NCBI RefSeq assembly: GCF_014204945.1
Contig: NZ_JACHMN010000002.1
Span: forward strand, 3,929,001-3,993,000
Length of the DNA stretch: 64,000 nucleotides
Direction: 5' to 3'
Source of the DNA: Allocatelliglobosispora scoriae
GTDB lineage: Bacteria > Actinomycetota > Actinomycetes > Mycobacteriales > Micromonosporaceae
Shown here: positions 7,618-16,179 of the stretch, piece by piece
Layout: every line of letters begins with the position of its first letter
How positions within the stretch are numbered: the stretch's first letter is position 1
Notes under the pieces: generated by a model
What the model saw: only the letters and a program-made list of their open reading frames with translations
What the model was told of the DNA's origin: nothing
Database searches by the model: none
Translations under genes and position numbers: made by a program

Positions 7618-9240
7618 TCACATCATGGTCTGGGTGTGTGCCGCGGCTTCGGCTGCCTGCGAGTCCGCGTCGCTGTCGACGTCGTCGTCGGGCTCGTTGA
7701 CCGAGACCGGCGGCGGGCCGCTGCGCAGCTTCAGGTCGGGGATGCCCAGCGCGATCAGGACGCCGACCGCCGCGACCAGCGACGAGATGAGGAAGACCGG
7801 GTGCAGCGATCCGGTCAGCGCGGTCTCGACGGCGTTGCGCAGCGGGCCGGGGAGCAGCTTGATCTGCGCCGGTGACGCGATGGTGATCACCTGGTCCTTG
7901 AACCTGGCGGCGATGTCGGCGGGCAGTTGCTGCAGCGCGGCGGGCATCGCGTCGGCGAGCTTCGTGGCGAGGTTGTTGTTGAGCACCGTGCCGAGGATCG
8001 CGACGCCGAAGGAACCACCGAGCGACCGGAAGAAGGTCGAGGTGGAGGTGCCCGCGCCGAGGTCCTTGGGGTCGATGGCGTTCTGCAGACCGAGGATGAG
8101 GGTCTGCATCGACATGCCGAGGCCGATGCCGACGACGACCATGTAGATGAACGAGACCCACAGCGGCGACGTGACCTTCAGGTGGCTGAAGAGGAAGAGG
8201 CCGACCGCCATCGTCGCGATGCCGACGACCGGGAACCACTTGTAGCGGCCGATCTTCGCCGTCGCCGCGCCCACGATGATCGAGGTGAAGATGATGCCGG
8301 CCATCATCGGCAGCATCAGCAGTCCGGACGCGGTGGGTGTCGCGCCCTTGACGATCTGCAGGTAGAGCGGGATGTAGATGATCGAGCCGAACATCGCGAA
8401 GCCGACGACGAAGCTCGCCGCGTTGCTGAGCGAGAAGGTCCGGTTCTTGAACAGGCGCAGCGGCAGGATCGGCTCGACTGCCTTCGTCTCGATGTAGATG
8501 AACAGCGCGCTCAGGATGGCACCGGCCACGAAGAGCGTGATGATCGTGGGGGAGCCCCAGGCGTACTCGGATCCGCCCCAGGAGAGCGCGAGCAGCAGGC
8601 AGCTCACACCGGCGACCATCGCTGCGGCACCCAGCCAGTCGATCTTGTGCTGGCGGTGCGGGACGTTGACGTGGCGCAGCACCTGGTTGCAGAGGATGAG
8701 CGCGATGATGCCGAGCGGCAGGTTGATGTAGAAGATCCAGCGCCAGTTGTGCTCGGCGAAGTATCCACCGACGAGCGGCCCGGCCACCGACGAGACGCCG
8801 AAGACGGCGCCGAAGAATCCCTGGTAGCGGCCGCGCTCGCGGGGCGGCACCACGTCGGAGACGATGGTGAAGGCGAGCGTCATCAGACCGCCGGCGCCGA
8901 GACCCTGCACGCCGCGGAAGATGATGAGCTGCGTCATGTTCTGCGAGAGGCCTGCCAGCAGTGAGCCGAGCAGGAACATGCCGATCGCGAAGAGCAGGAC
9001 CGGGCGCCGCCCGTAGAGGTCGGAGATCTTGCCGTAGAGCGGGGTCGACGCGGTCGAGGCGAGCAGGTAGGCCGTGACCACCCATGAGTAGTGGCTCAGG
9101 CCGCCGAGCTCGCCGACGATCGTGGGCAGGGCGGTGCCGACGATCGTCTGGTCGAGAGCCGCGAGCAGCATCGCGAGCATGAGGCCGGCGAGCAGCCAGT
9201 AGAGCTGACGTTTCGAGAGCTGCACACCTGGACGCGTCAT
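7618..9240 (-). CDS. MFS drug exporter, DHA2 (14-TM) family
   Basis: A 540-aa membrane exporter. Features of the EmrB/QacA-type DHA2 family are present: N-terminal LDQTIVGTALPTIVGEL in TM1, the motif-A region LYGKISDLYGRRPVLLF between TM2 and TM3, and motif C in TM5 near SVAGPLVGGYFAEHNWRWIF. It has about 14 hydrophobic segments and a polar Asp/Ser/Glu-rich C-terminus of ~35 residues. It should extrude small toxic compounds using the proton gradient. The start at 9240 begins MTRPGVQLSKRQLYW. It is divergent from another MFS gene starting at 9350. Confidence 0.88.
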   Translation of the reverse strand: MTRPGVQLSKRQLYWLLAGLMLAMLLAALDQTIVGTALPTIVGELGGLSHYSWVVTAYLLASTASTPLYGKISDLYGRRPVLLFAIGMFLLGSLLAGLSQNMTQLIIFRGVQGLGAGGLMTLAFTIVSDVVPPRERGRYQGFFGAVFGVSSVAGPLVGGYFAEHNWRWIFYINLPLGIIALILCNQVLRHVNVPHRQHKIDWLGAAAMVAGVSCLLLALSWGGSEYAWGSPTIITLFVAGAILSALFIYIETKAVEPILPLRLFKNRTFSLSNAASFVVGFAMFGSIIYIPLYLQIVKGATPTASGLLMLPMMAGIIFTSIIVGAATAKIGRYKWFPVVGIATMAVGLFLFSHLKVTSPLWVSFIYMVVVGIGLGMSMQTLILGLQNAIDPKDLGAGTSTSTFFRSLGGSFGVAILGTVLNNNLATKLADAMPAALQQLPADIAARFKDQVITIASPAQIKLLPGPLRNAVETALTGSLHPVFLISSLVAAVGVLIALGIPDLKLRSGPPPVSVNEPDDDVDSDADSQAAEAAAHTQTMM

Positions 9241-9349
9241 ATGACCATCCTGATGTTGGTTTCTCCTACTCGGAGGGAAAACCGGTGAAACTCATTGGAC
9301 AGGCTGGGCCGTGACGTGCACCATCGCGCCTGTGAGCAGACGATTCGCC

Positions 9350-10621
9350 ATGGACCTGAGCCCCCTGAAGCGCTACCGGGACTTCCGATTGCTCTTCATC
9401 GCGCTCTCGGTCTCGAGCTTCGGGTCGTTCATTACATATATCACCATTCCGTTTCAGGTCGCGAAGATCACCGACAACCCGCTCATGGTCGGGCTCATCG
9501 GGGTCTGCGAACTCGTTCCGCTGCTCTTCATGGCCTTCGTCGGCGGTGCCCTCGCCGACTATGTCGACCGGCGCATCCTCGTCGTCGGCGGCGAGATCGC
9601 ACAGATGGCGATGACCGGCTTCCTGCTCCTCAACGCCATCCTCGGCAAGCCGCAGCTCTGGCTCCTCTTCGTCGTCGCGGCGCTCTCGGCGGCGATCGAC
9701 GGGCTGCAGCGGCCCGCACTCGAAGGGCTCACCCCGCGCCTCGTCCCGATGGAGGACATTCCCGCGGCGAGCGCGCTCAACTCGTTCCGGATGCAGATCG
9801 CCTCGCTCGGCGCCCCGGCGGCGGCCGGGCTGCTCATCGCGGTCTTCGGCGCCGGACCCGGTCTCGGCTGGGTCTACGGCATCGACCTCGCGACCTTCGC
9901 CGTCGGCCTCGCCTGCCTGGCCCTGATGAAGGCGGTCCCACCCCCGGAGGCAGCCGACAGGCCGTCGTTGCGCAGTGTCATGACCGGTCTCCGGTACGCC
10001 AAGAACCGCCCCGAGCTGATGGGGACCTATCTCGTCGACATCAACGCGATGTTCTTCGGCATGCCGCAGGCCCTCTACCCCTTCTTCGCCCAGAAGCTCG
10101 GCGGACCTGCCGTGCTGGGCCTGCTCTACGCCGCACCGAGCGCCGGGTCGATGCTCGCCACGCTCACCTCGGGCTGGACCAAGCGGATCCACCGGCACGG
10201 CCTCGCGGTGATCATCGCGGCGGGCCTGTGGGGCGTCGGGATCATCGTCTTCGGGCTCTCCCACTCGCTCTGGCTCGCCATCGTGGGACTGCTGCTCGCC
10301 GGGGCCGCCGACATGATCTCCGGTATCTTCCGCTCGACGATCTGGAACCAGACCATCCCCGACCACCTGCGCGGACGGCTCGCCGGGATCGAGATGATCT
10401 CCTACACGACGGGACCGCTGCTCGGCGGCGTACGCAGTGGCGGCATGGCGAGGTTCGTCGGCATCGGCGGGTCCGTCGTCTGGGGCGGCGTGCTCTGCAT
10501 CATCGGCACCGTGGCGTTGGCGGCGGCACTGCCCAAGTTCCTCGCGTACGACGGCCGCGACGGCATCCTGCGCAAACAGGAGGAGGAAGCCGCCAGGGCC
10601 GAACTCGTCGCCACCCAGTAG
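9350..10621 (+). CDS. MFS transporter, EntS/MFS_3-like
   Basis: A 423-aa transporter with about 12 hydrophobic segments. The N-terminus MDLSPLKRYRDFRLLFIALS and the motif DYVDRRILVVGGEIAQM match the EntS-like (MFS_3) exporters. The ATG at 9350 is preferred on family grounds; GTG 9332 and ATG 9311 are in-frame alternatives, and no clear ribosome-binding site decides. The substrate is unknown; members of this family export siderophores or macrolides. A strong terminator follows at 10632. Confidence 0.82.
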   Translation: MDLSPLKRYRDFRLLFIALSVSSFGSFITYITIPFQVAKITDNPLMVGLIGVCELVPLLFMAFVGGALADYVDRRILVVGGEIAQMAMTGFLLLNAILGKPQLWLLFVVAALSAAIDGLQRPALEGLTPRLVPMEDIPAASALNSFRMQIASLGAPAAAGLLIAVFGAGPGLGWVYGIDLATFAVGLACLALMKAVPPPEAADRPSLRSVMTGLRYAKNRPELMGTYLVDINAMFFGMPQALYPFFAQKLGGPAVLGLLYAAPSAGSMLATLTSGWTKRIHRHGLAVIIAAGLWGVGIIVFGLSHSLWLAIVGLLLAGAADMISGIFRSTIWNQTIPDHLRGRLAGIEMISYTTGPLLGGVRSGGMARFVGIGGSVVWGGVLCIIGTVALAAALPKFLAYDGRDGILRKQEEEAARAELVATQ

Positions 10622-10631
10622 GCCCGGCATG

Positions 10632-10665
10632 ACGAAAGGCCCCAGCGTGAGCTGGGGCCTTTCGT
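10632..10665. terminator. Bidirectional terminator hairpin
   Basis: Perfect 15-bp stem ACGAAAGGCCCCAGC / GCTGGGGCCTTTCGT with GTGA loop. It has A-rich and T-rich ends on both strands and sits between the 3' ends of the MFS gene (plus) and tRNA-Thr (minus). Confidence 0.8.
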
Positions 10666-10670
10666 TGTGG

Positions 10671-10743
10671 AGCCGCCTAACGGAATCGAACCGTTGACCT
10701 TCTCATTACGAGTGAGACGCTCTACCGACTGAGCTAAGGCGGC
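10671..10743 (-). tRNA. tRNA-Thr (anticodon CGT)
   Basis: Read on the minus strand, the acceptor stem is GCCGCCT paired with AGGCGGC, the D arm is GCTCAGTCGGTAGAGC, the anticodon stem-loop is TCTCA-CTCGTAA-TGAGA with anticodon CGT (codon ACG), the variable loop is AGGTC, and the T arm is AACGG-TTCGATT-CCGTT. All four stems pair. CCA is not encoded. No integrase or attachment-site duplication is seen beside it. Confidence 0.95.
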
Positions 10744-10818
10744 AACGGTAAGCGAGTCTACGCGACGCCTGACCGATCTTCCTAACGGGTTCCCCGCCAC
10801 GCCGCCCGACCCCTCGAA

Positions 10819-10893
10819 GATCGCACCTTCTTGGGGGAAAACGGTGTGATCAAGCAGCTTGATCACACCGTTTTCCCCCAAGAAGGTGCGATC
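10819..10893. repeat. 75-bp perfect palindrome (family C)
   Basis: Two 37-bp arms around a single central base at 10856. The left arm begins GATCGCACCTTCTTGGGGGA and ends GTGTGATCAAGC. No mismatch is visible. It lies in the gap between tRNA-Thr and the DUF2530 gene. No second copy of this family is seen in the window. It shares only the short TGATCAAG core with family A. Confidence 0.95.
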
Positions 10894-10976
10894 AAGGCGC
10901 CAGCCAACGGGTGATCAACAAGTGGCGGCGGCACTAGCCAACCGGCAGGTAGTCTGTGGGCGTGTCTGGGGAGCAA

Positions 10977-11219
10977 ATGCCTGAGGTGAAGCCGCTCGAT
11001 CCGCCCATGGTGCCGTTCGTGCTGGGCGGCATGGCGATCTGGGTGCTGGCCGGGCTCGTCTGCTGGCTCGCCGACGCCCCCACGAGCTGGATCTGGATCT
11101 GCGTGGCGGGCTTCGTCGTCGCTCTGCCGGGCCTCGGCCTGATGGTCGTGCACGACCGCAACCGCCGCATCCGGCGGTCGCGGGACGCTCAGACCGACTC
11201 GACCGCGTTGTCGTCGTAG
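10977..11219 (+). CDS. DUF2530 small membrane protein
   Basis: An ~80-aa protein with two hydrophobic segments, FVLGGMAIWVLAGLVCWLA and WIWICVAGFVVALPGLGLMV, and a basic C-terminus HDRNRRIRRSR. It matches the actinobacterial DUF2530 family, whose function is unknown. The ATG at 10977 has GGGGAG just upstream; GTG 10962 and GTG 10956 are in-frame alternatives. It overlaps the convergent DUF3027 gene by 31 bp. The DUF2530/DUF3027 pair is conserved in actinobacteria (Rv0882/Rv0883c, from memory). Confidence 0.8.
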   Translation: MPEVKPLDPPMVPFVLGGMAIWVLAGLVCWLADAPTSWIWICVAGFVVALPGLGLMVVHDRNRRIRRSRDAQTDSTALSS

Positions 11220-11959
11220 ATCGTCGGGAGCTCCTCGACGGGCGGCACGACGTCCATGAAGATCTCGGAGTGCGCGCCGCAGCCGTGGTCGAGCGAGACG
11301 ACCCGGCCGTCGTCGGGGGCGTAGACGTTGCCGCAGACGCCGAAGGCCTGGCGCATGGAACCGGCCATCATCAGCATGAACCCGCACGAGACGCAGCGCG
11401 CGGTGCGCGGCGCGGCCTCGGCGATGGGCGCGTTGGGGCCGTGATCGCCCTCATACCACCGGGCGGCGGTGTCCTCGCGGCCCTCCTTGCTCATCACCCG
11501 GGGGCGGCCGAGGCCGAGCTCCCAGGTCTCGTCGTCGACACCGGGGTCGTCGGAGAGCAGGTAGCCCTGCGTCAGCCGCTCGTCGTCGGGCGCGGTGGGG
11601 AGCAGGTCGCCGATGCCGAGGTCGCCGGGGCGCAGGCGCTCCTCCCACGGCAGCCAACCCGGCGCGAGCAGCGCGTCGGAGCCGGGGAGCAGGACCGTCT
11701 CGCAGACGGTGACCTGCTTGGAGCGGGGCGCACGGGTCACCGTGACGGCCCACAGCCAGCCCCGATAGCCGGCGAGACCGCAGGTGAAGTGGTGGGTGAC
11801 GAGGCGCTCGCCTTCGGCGATCACCTCGAGGTGGTCGCCGACCTGATCGTCGTCCGCAGCGGTGATCGCAGCGCGCGCGACATCCACCGCATCTGCACAT
11901 GCCTGGTCGAGACGAGCGGAACGGGCGGCAGTCCTGGTCACATGGACATTCTTCCCCAT
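11189..11959 (-). CDS. DUF3027 family protein
   Basis: A 256-aa soluble actinobacterial protein of unknown function. Recognisable DUF3027 features are an N-terminal region with HLEVIAEGERLVTHHF, the central GDLLPTAPDDERLTQGY, and a C-terminal zinc-finger-like pattern CVSCGF followed by FGVCGN, with an Asp/His/Cys-containing stretch DHGCGAHSE. Start MGKNVHVTRTAARSARLDQA at 11959. It overlaps DUF2530 at its 3' end and is divergent from the purine permease (57 bp between starts). Confidence 0.85.
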   Translation of the reverse strand: MGKNVHVTRTAARSARLDQACADAVDVARAAITAADDDQVGDHLEVIAEGERLVTHHFTCGLAGYRGWLWAVTVTRAPRSKQVTVCETVLLPGSDALLAPGWLPWEERLRPGDLGIGDLLPTAPDDERLTQGYLLSDDPGVDDETWELGLGRPRVMSKEGREDTAARWYEGDHGPNAPIAEAAPRTARCVSCGFMLMMAGSMRQAFGVCGNVYAPDDGRVVSLDHGCGAHSEIFMDVVPPVEELPTIYDDNAVESV

Positions 11960-12016
11960 GGGTAGCCACGCCGCACAGCGGGGATCTGCTTTCGTTGCAT
12001 AAGGATCTGTGTCAAC

Positions 12017-13456
12017 ATGCGGCGCATGGCGATGACACTCGACGGTTACTTCGAGATCAGTGCTCGCGGCTCAACGTTGTCCCGCGAAGTTCGTGGTGGC
12101 TTGGCCACCTTCTTCACGATGGCTTACATCGTGGTGCTCAATCCGCTCATCCTCGGCGGCGGCAAGGACAAGTTCGGCGCGACGCTCGATCCGGTCGCGG
12201 TTGCTGCCGCGACCGCGCTGGTCGCGGGCCTGATGACCATCCTGATGGGTACGCTGGCCCGCTTCCCCCTGGCGCTCGCCGCGGGCCTCGGGGTCAATGC
12301 GATGGTCGCCTACGAGATCGCGCCGAAGATGACGTGGGCCGATGCGATGGGCCTCGTCGTCATCGAGGGCCTCATCATCGGCGTGCTCGTCCTGACCGGG
12401 CTGCGGGAGAAGATCTTCCACAGCGTCCCGGCACAGTTGAAGATCGCGATCGGGGTCGGCATCGGCCTCTTCCTGACCGTGATCGGTTTCGTGGACGCCG
12501 GGTTCGTCCGCAGCACCATGCAGTCGAGCGGTCCGCCGATCGGGCTGGGCGTCGGCGGCCGGATCATCACCTGGCCGGGCCTCGTCTTCGTGCTGGGCCT
12601 GCTCTTCACGATCGTGCTGGTGGTCCGGAAGGTCAAGGCGGCGATCCTCATCGGCATCGCGGTCTCCACGGTGCTGGCGATCATCGTCGAGGCCTTCGCC
12701 AAGGTGGGGTCGTCGCTGGGCGGATCGAAGCCTGCGGGGTGGAGCCTCAACGTGCCGTCGTGGCCCGACAAGGTCTTCGACCTGCCCGATCTCTCCCTGC
12801 TCGGCAAGTTCAGCCTGCTGGGCTCGTGGCAGGAGGCCGGCTTCATCGTCGCGGTGATGTTCGTCTTCACGCTGCTGCTGACGGACTTCTTCGACACGAT
12901 GGGCACCATGGTCGCGGTCGGGCAGCAGGCGGGTCCCGAGGGCGGTCTCATCGGCCCGGACGGGATGCCGCCGCGGACGCGGGAGATCCTGCTCGTCGAC
13001 TCGGTGGCGGCGGCGGCCGGCGGGGCGGCGAGTGTGTCGAGCAACACCTCTTACATCGAGAGCGCGTCGGGGGTCGCCGAGGGTGCCCGGACCGGTGTCG
13101 CCAACCTGGTGACGGGCGCGCTGTTCCTGCTGGCGATGTTCGTGGCGCCGCTGGTGCTCGTCGTGCCCTTCGAGGCGGCCTCGGTGGCGCTGGTCGTCGT
13201 CGGGTTCCTGATGATGAGCAGCATCAAGCTCATCGACTGGGCGGACTACGAGATCGCGATCCCGGCCTTCCTGGCGATCGTGATCATGCCGTTCACGTAC
13301 TCCATCTCCAACGGCATCGGCGCGGGCGTCATCGCGTACACCCTGATTAAGCTGGTGCGTGGCAAGGCGCGCGAGGTGCCGACGCTGCTCTGGGTTGTCT
13401 CAGCTCTGTTCGTCGTCTATTTCGCCCGCGGCGCGATCGAAGCAGTGATCAACTAA
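12017..13456 (+). CDS. NCS2 family purine permease (AzgA-like, hypoxanthine/guanine)
   Basis: A 479-aa permease with 12-14 hydrophobic segments. The AzgA-subfamily landmarks are present: an N-terminus ending in LATFFTMAYIVVLNP, then GLGVNAMVAYEI, DFFDTMGTMVAVGQQAG and SNTSYIESASGVAEGARTG. These distinguish it from uracil/xanthine permeases of the same superfamily. Predicted role: proton-driven uptake of adenine, guanine or hypoxanthine at the cytoplasmic membrane. ATG 12017 is used; ATG 12026 is three codons in. No purine riboswitch-like structure is visible in the 57-bp leader. Confidence 0.88.
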   Translation: MRRMAMTLDGYFEISARGSTLSREVRGGLATFFTMAYIVVLNPLILGGGKDKFGATLDPVAVAAATALVAGLMTILMGTLARFPLALAAGLGVNAMVAYEIAPKMTWADAMGLVVIEGLIIGVLVLTGLREKIFHSVPAQLKIAIGVGIGLFLTVIGFVDAGFVRSTMQSSGPPIGLGVGGRIITWPGLVFVLGLLFTIVLVVRKVKAAILIGIAVSTVLAIIVEAFAKVGSSLGGSKPAGWSLNVPSWPDKVFDLPDLSLLGKFSLLGSWQEAGFIVAVMFVFTLLLTDFFDTMGTMVAVGQQAGPEGGLIGPDGMPPRTREILLVDSVAAAAGGAASVSSNTSYIESASGVAEGARTGVANLVTGALFLLAMFVAPLVLVVPFEAASVALVVVGFLMMSSIKLIDWADYEIAIPAFLAIVIMPFTYSISNGIGAGVIAYTLIKLVRGKAREVPTLLWVVSALFVVYFARGAIEAVIN

Positions 13457-13490
13457 GCGTAAGGGGCCTGTGGCCCGTATTGCCCTTTCA

Positions 13491-13520
13491 TTAGCCAGGC
13501 TTATTAGCTAACCTAAGTAT
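13491..13520 (+). promoter_or_regulatory. Putative MarR operator/promoter region
   Basis: An AT-rich island before the MarR gene contains TTAGCCAGGCTTATTAGCTA, extending to ACCTAAG, with the perfect 8-bp palindrome TTAGCTAA (13504-13511) and flanking CTTA/TAAG. The gene starts at GTG 13522 with no Shine-Dalgarno, so the transcript may be leaderless. Autoregulation through this dyad is inference from MarR family habits. Confidence 0.45.
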
Positions 13521-13521
13521 C

Positions 13522-13971
13522 GTGACGGAGTTGCCGGTGATGGCTGAGGAAACGACCGCGACAGAGCTCGCAGTCTCGCTTCGGGATGCCATCCTCCGGC
13601 TCAACCGGCGGGTCCGACAGGCCCGCCCGGTCGGCGATCTCACGGTTACCCAGCTCAGCGCACTCGCCAGCCTGGAGCTCGCCGGGGCAATGACGCCTCG
13701 CGAGCTCGCTGACGTCGAGCGCGTCCAGCCACCCACGATGACCAAGATCGTGGCGAAGCTGGAGGAGCGCGGCCTGGTCCAGCGCACCCCGCACCCGACC
13801 GACGGGCGGCAGGTCATCCTGTCCGCGACCGATGTCGGGCGCGAGATCCACGATCAGTTCGAACGGTTACGCGATGAATGGCTGGCCGCTCGCCTCGCCG
13901 AGCTGACCCCGGAGGAACGCGGCGTTCTCACGAGCGCCGCGTCGATCCTGGGACGGATCGCGCGAGGCTGA
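13522..13971 (+). CDS. MarR family transcriptional regulator
   Basis: A 149-aa winged-helix regulator. Helical N-terminal dimerisation region, then the MarR core: LTVTQLSALASLELAGAMTP, RELADVERVQPPTMTKIVAK (recognition helix) and the wing LVQRTPHPTDGRQV, ending in long C-terminal helices. It lies 47 bp before an MFS exporter on the same strand, a standard arrangement in which MarR represses the exporter until a ligand binds. Start GTG 13522; an in-frame ATG at 13540 is possible. Confidence 0.9.
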   Translation: MTELPVMAEETTATELAVSLRDAILRLNRRVRQARPVGDLTVTQLSALASLELAGAMTPRELADVERVQPPTMTKIVAKLEERGLVQRTPHPTDGRQVILSATDVGREIHDQFERLRDEWLAARLAELTPEERGVLTSAASILGRIARG

Positions 13972-14018
13972 GCACCTCCGTCCGCTGAGAAGACGAGACG
14001 CAGCGGAGGCAAGAAGCG

Positions 14019-15320
14019 GTGAAGGCCATGTTCAGGTCACTACAGGTGCGCAACTACCGCCTCTTCGCCACCAACCAGCTCATCAAGCTCATCGGTACGT
14101 GGATGATGGTGATCGCGCAGGACTGGCTGGTCCTGCACCTCACCAATGACAGCGCCACGGCTCTCGGCATCGTGATGGCCCTGCAGTTCGTGCCCGCCGC
14201 CCTGCTCACCCTGCCGGGTGGCCGCCTCGCCGACCGCTACGACAAGCGCAAGATCCTGCTCTTCGCCAACGGCCTCTGGTCGGGGCTGGCGATCATCTTC
14301 GCGATCCTCGTCGCCTCCGGTGGCGCCGTGCTCTGGCACGTCTACCTCTTCGCCCTGCTCATGGGCATCGCCCAGGCGATCGAGACCCCGGTCCGCCAGG
14401 CCTTCGTCAGCGAACTGGTCGGCACCCCGCTGCTGCCCAACGCGCTGTCGCTCTCGGCCGCGGCCTTCAACACCGCCCGGATCGTCGGCCCCGCCATCGC
14501 CGGTGTCGGCATCGCGCTGCTCGGCATGGGTCCGATCTTCGTGATCAGCGCCGTCGTCTCGGCCTGCACCCTGATCGGCCTGGTGCGGCTGCGCCCGGAC
14601 GAGCTCTACCGGGCCGATCTGCGTACCGGTGACGACCGCGTCGACGCCCGCATCCTCGACGGCATCACCTATGTCTGGCGCCGTCCGGACCTGCGGCTGC
14701 CACTGATCCTGATGGGCGTCATCGGCTTCGCCGGCTTCAACTTCCAGCTCACCCTCGCCGCGCTCGCCAGGACCGTCTTCAACACCGGTGCCGCCGCCTT
14801 CGGCCTCTTCACCACGGCCCTGGCGATCGGGGCACTCGGCGGAGCGCTCGCCGGCACCCTGCGTAAGGGCCGCCCGTCGGTCTACCTGCTGCTCGGCGCG
14901 GCGATCGCCTTCAGCGCCTTCGAGATCATCGTCGGCATCGCCACCTCCTACTGGGTGGTGGTCGGGCTGCTCGTGATCACCGGCTTCTTCATGGTGCTCT
15001 TCGCCCAGGCCTCCAACCAGCGCGTACAGCTCGGCACCGACGCGGCCTTCCGCGGCCGGGTCATGTCGCTCTACGTCCTGGTCTTCCTCGGCACCGCGCC
15101 GATCTCCGCGCCGGTCATCGGCTGGGTCGCCGAGCACGTCGGTGCGTCGGCCAGCATCTGGCTGGGCGGTGCGGTCTCGCTCGCCGCCGCGCTGGTCGCG
15201 CTCGCCTGGCAGTTGCGCCACGCCGGCGACAAGCTCCATCTCCAGGTACGCCCGACGCCCCGCCTCTACGTCACCCCGGCGCCCGTCCCCGAGCGGGTCC
15301 TCGTCGCGGCTGCCTCGTAA
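14019..15320 (+). CDS. MFS exporter (MFS_3-like) paired with MarR
   Basis: A 433-aa transporter with about 12 membrane segments. The N-terminus FRSLQVRNYRLFATNQLI and the motif GGRLADRYDKRKILLFANG are typical of EntS-like exporters. The GTG start at 14019 has GGAGG about 9 bp upstream; ATG 14028 is an alternative. It is presumably controlled by the MarR protein just upstream and exports a toxic compound or natural product. Its stop overlaps the next start (TAATG), suggesting translational coupling. Confidence 0.85.
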   Translation: MKAMFRSLQVRNYRLFATNQLIKLIGTWMMVIAQDWLVLHLTNDSATALGIVMALQFVPAALLTLPGGRLADRYDKRKILLFANGLWSGLAIIFAILVASGGAVLWHVYLFALLMGIAQAIETPVRQAFVSELVGTPLLPNALSLSAAAFNTARIVGPAIAGVGIALLGMGPIFVISAVVSACTLIGLVRLRPDELYRADLRTGDDRVDARILDGITYVWRRPDLRLPLILMGVIGFAGFNFQLTLAALARTVFNTGAAAFGLFTTALAIGALGGALAGTLRKGRPSVYLLLGAAIAFSAFEIIVGIATSYWVVVGLLVITGFFMVLFAQASNQRVQLGTDAAFRGRVMSLYVLVFLGTAPISAPVIGWVAEHVGASASIWLGGAVSLAAALVALAWQLRHAGDKLHLQVRPTPRLYVTPAPVPERVLVAAAS

Positions 15321-16111
15321 TGTCGGACCCGGCTGGTTGGGTGACGGGTATGGAGACGCAATCACTGCTGGCGTGCCTCGACGCCGACTTCCGCCGCCTG
15401 CGCGAACTCGCCGACGGCGACCTCACCGCCAAGGTGCCGACCTGTCCGGAGTGGACGCAGGGCGACCTCGTCGACCACGTGGCCCACGTCTATCTGCACA
15501 AGGCCGAGTCGATGCGGCTGGGTGCCCGGCCGCGGTCGTGGCCGCCGGAGCCGTCAGGTGAGCCGGAGGCGGTCTTCCTCGCCCGGACCTACGCCGAGAT
15601 GCTCGCCCAGTTCGAGCAGCGCTCACCGGCCGACCACGCGGTCACCTGGTTCACTCCCGACCAGACCGTCGGCTTCTGGATCCGCCGGATGGCGCAGGAG
15701 ACCGTGATCCACCGCATCGACGCCGAGCTGGCGGCGGGCGTCGAGTCCCAGCCCGTGCCGGCCGACCTCGCCGTGGACGGCATCGACGAGGTGCTGCACA
15801 GCTTCCTGGCGTTCAGCTCGACGGAGTGGGCGGAAGATTACGCCGACTCCCAGGCCGATCTGGACGGCAGCGTCGTGGGCCTCGACACGGGGACCGCCGC
15901 GTGGCTCGTCACGCTCGGTCCCGGCGCGATCGTGGTGACCGAGGCGGCGAGCGGTGACGGGCTCGCACCGGCGGCGGCCGTCGTGCGCGCGGACCCCGAG
16001 GCGATGCTCCGGTGGCTCTGGCGGCGGGCCGACGACTGGGTTGTCGACATCGATGGCGATCGTGACGTGGTGGGCCGCTTGCGCCGGTTGCTCCGCGTTG
16101 CGACGCAGTAA
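15320..16111 (+). CDS. Maleylpyruvate isomerase-like (DinB/MDMPI) family protein
   Basis: A 263-aa protein of the mycothiol-dependent MDMPI/DinB-like fold. The N-terminal four-helix domain carries CPEWTQGDLVDHVAHVYLHK with possible metal-ligand histidines, and a third candidate in ETVIHRIDAELA (~130). The C-terminal half (~170-263) is the small MDMPI C-terminal-type domain, with WLVTLGPGAIVV and LWRRADD. Reaction and substrate unknown; members act as mycothiol-linked isomerases or transferases. The start overlaps the MFS stop; ATG 15350 is an alternative. Confidence 0.78.
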   Translation: MSDPAGWVTGMETQSLLACLDADFRRLRELADGDLTAKVPTCPEWTQGDLVDHVAHVYLHKAESMRLGARPRSWPPEPSGEPEAVFLARTYAEMLAQFEQRSPADHAVTWFTPDQTVGFWIRRMAQETVIHRIDAELAAGVESQPVPADLAVDGIDEVLHSFLAFSSTEWAEDYADSQADLDGSVVGLDTGTAAWLVTLGPGAIVVTEAASGDGLAPAAAVVRADPEAMLRWLWRRADDWVVDIDGDRDVVGRLRRLLRVATQ

Positions 16112-16179
16112 GGACAGTCTATGAGAGACAGTCGCAAATTCGTAGCGATCACTTCACTTCCTGATTAAGCTCTGTTGAC

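Noticed and set aside
10671-10893. Integration site of a mobile element at tRNA-Thr
   Set aside because: No integrase, no duplicated tRNA 3' end; the adjacent palindrome is not a tRNA fragment.
13491-13520. DtxR/IdeR iron box before MarR
   Set aside because: Only the right half (GCTAACCTAA) fits the iron-box consensus; the left half matches at one position out of nine.
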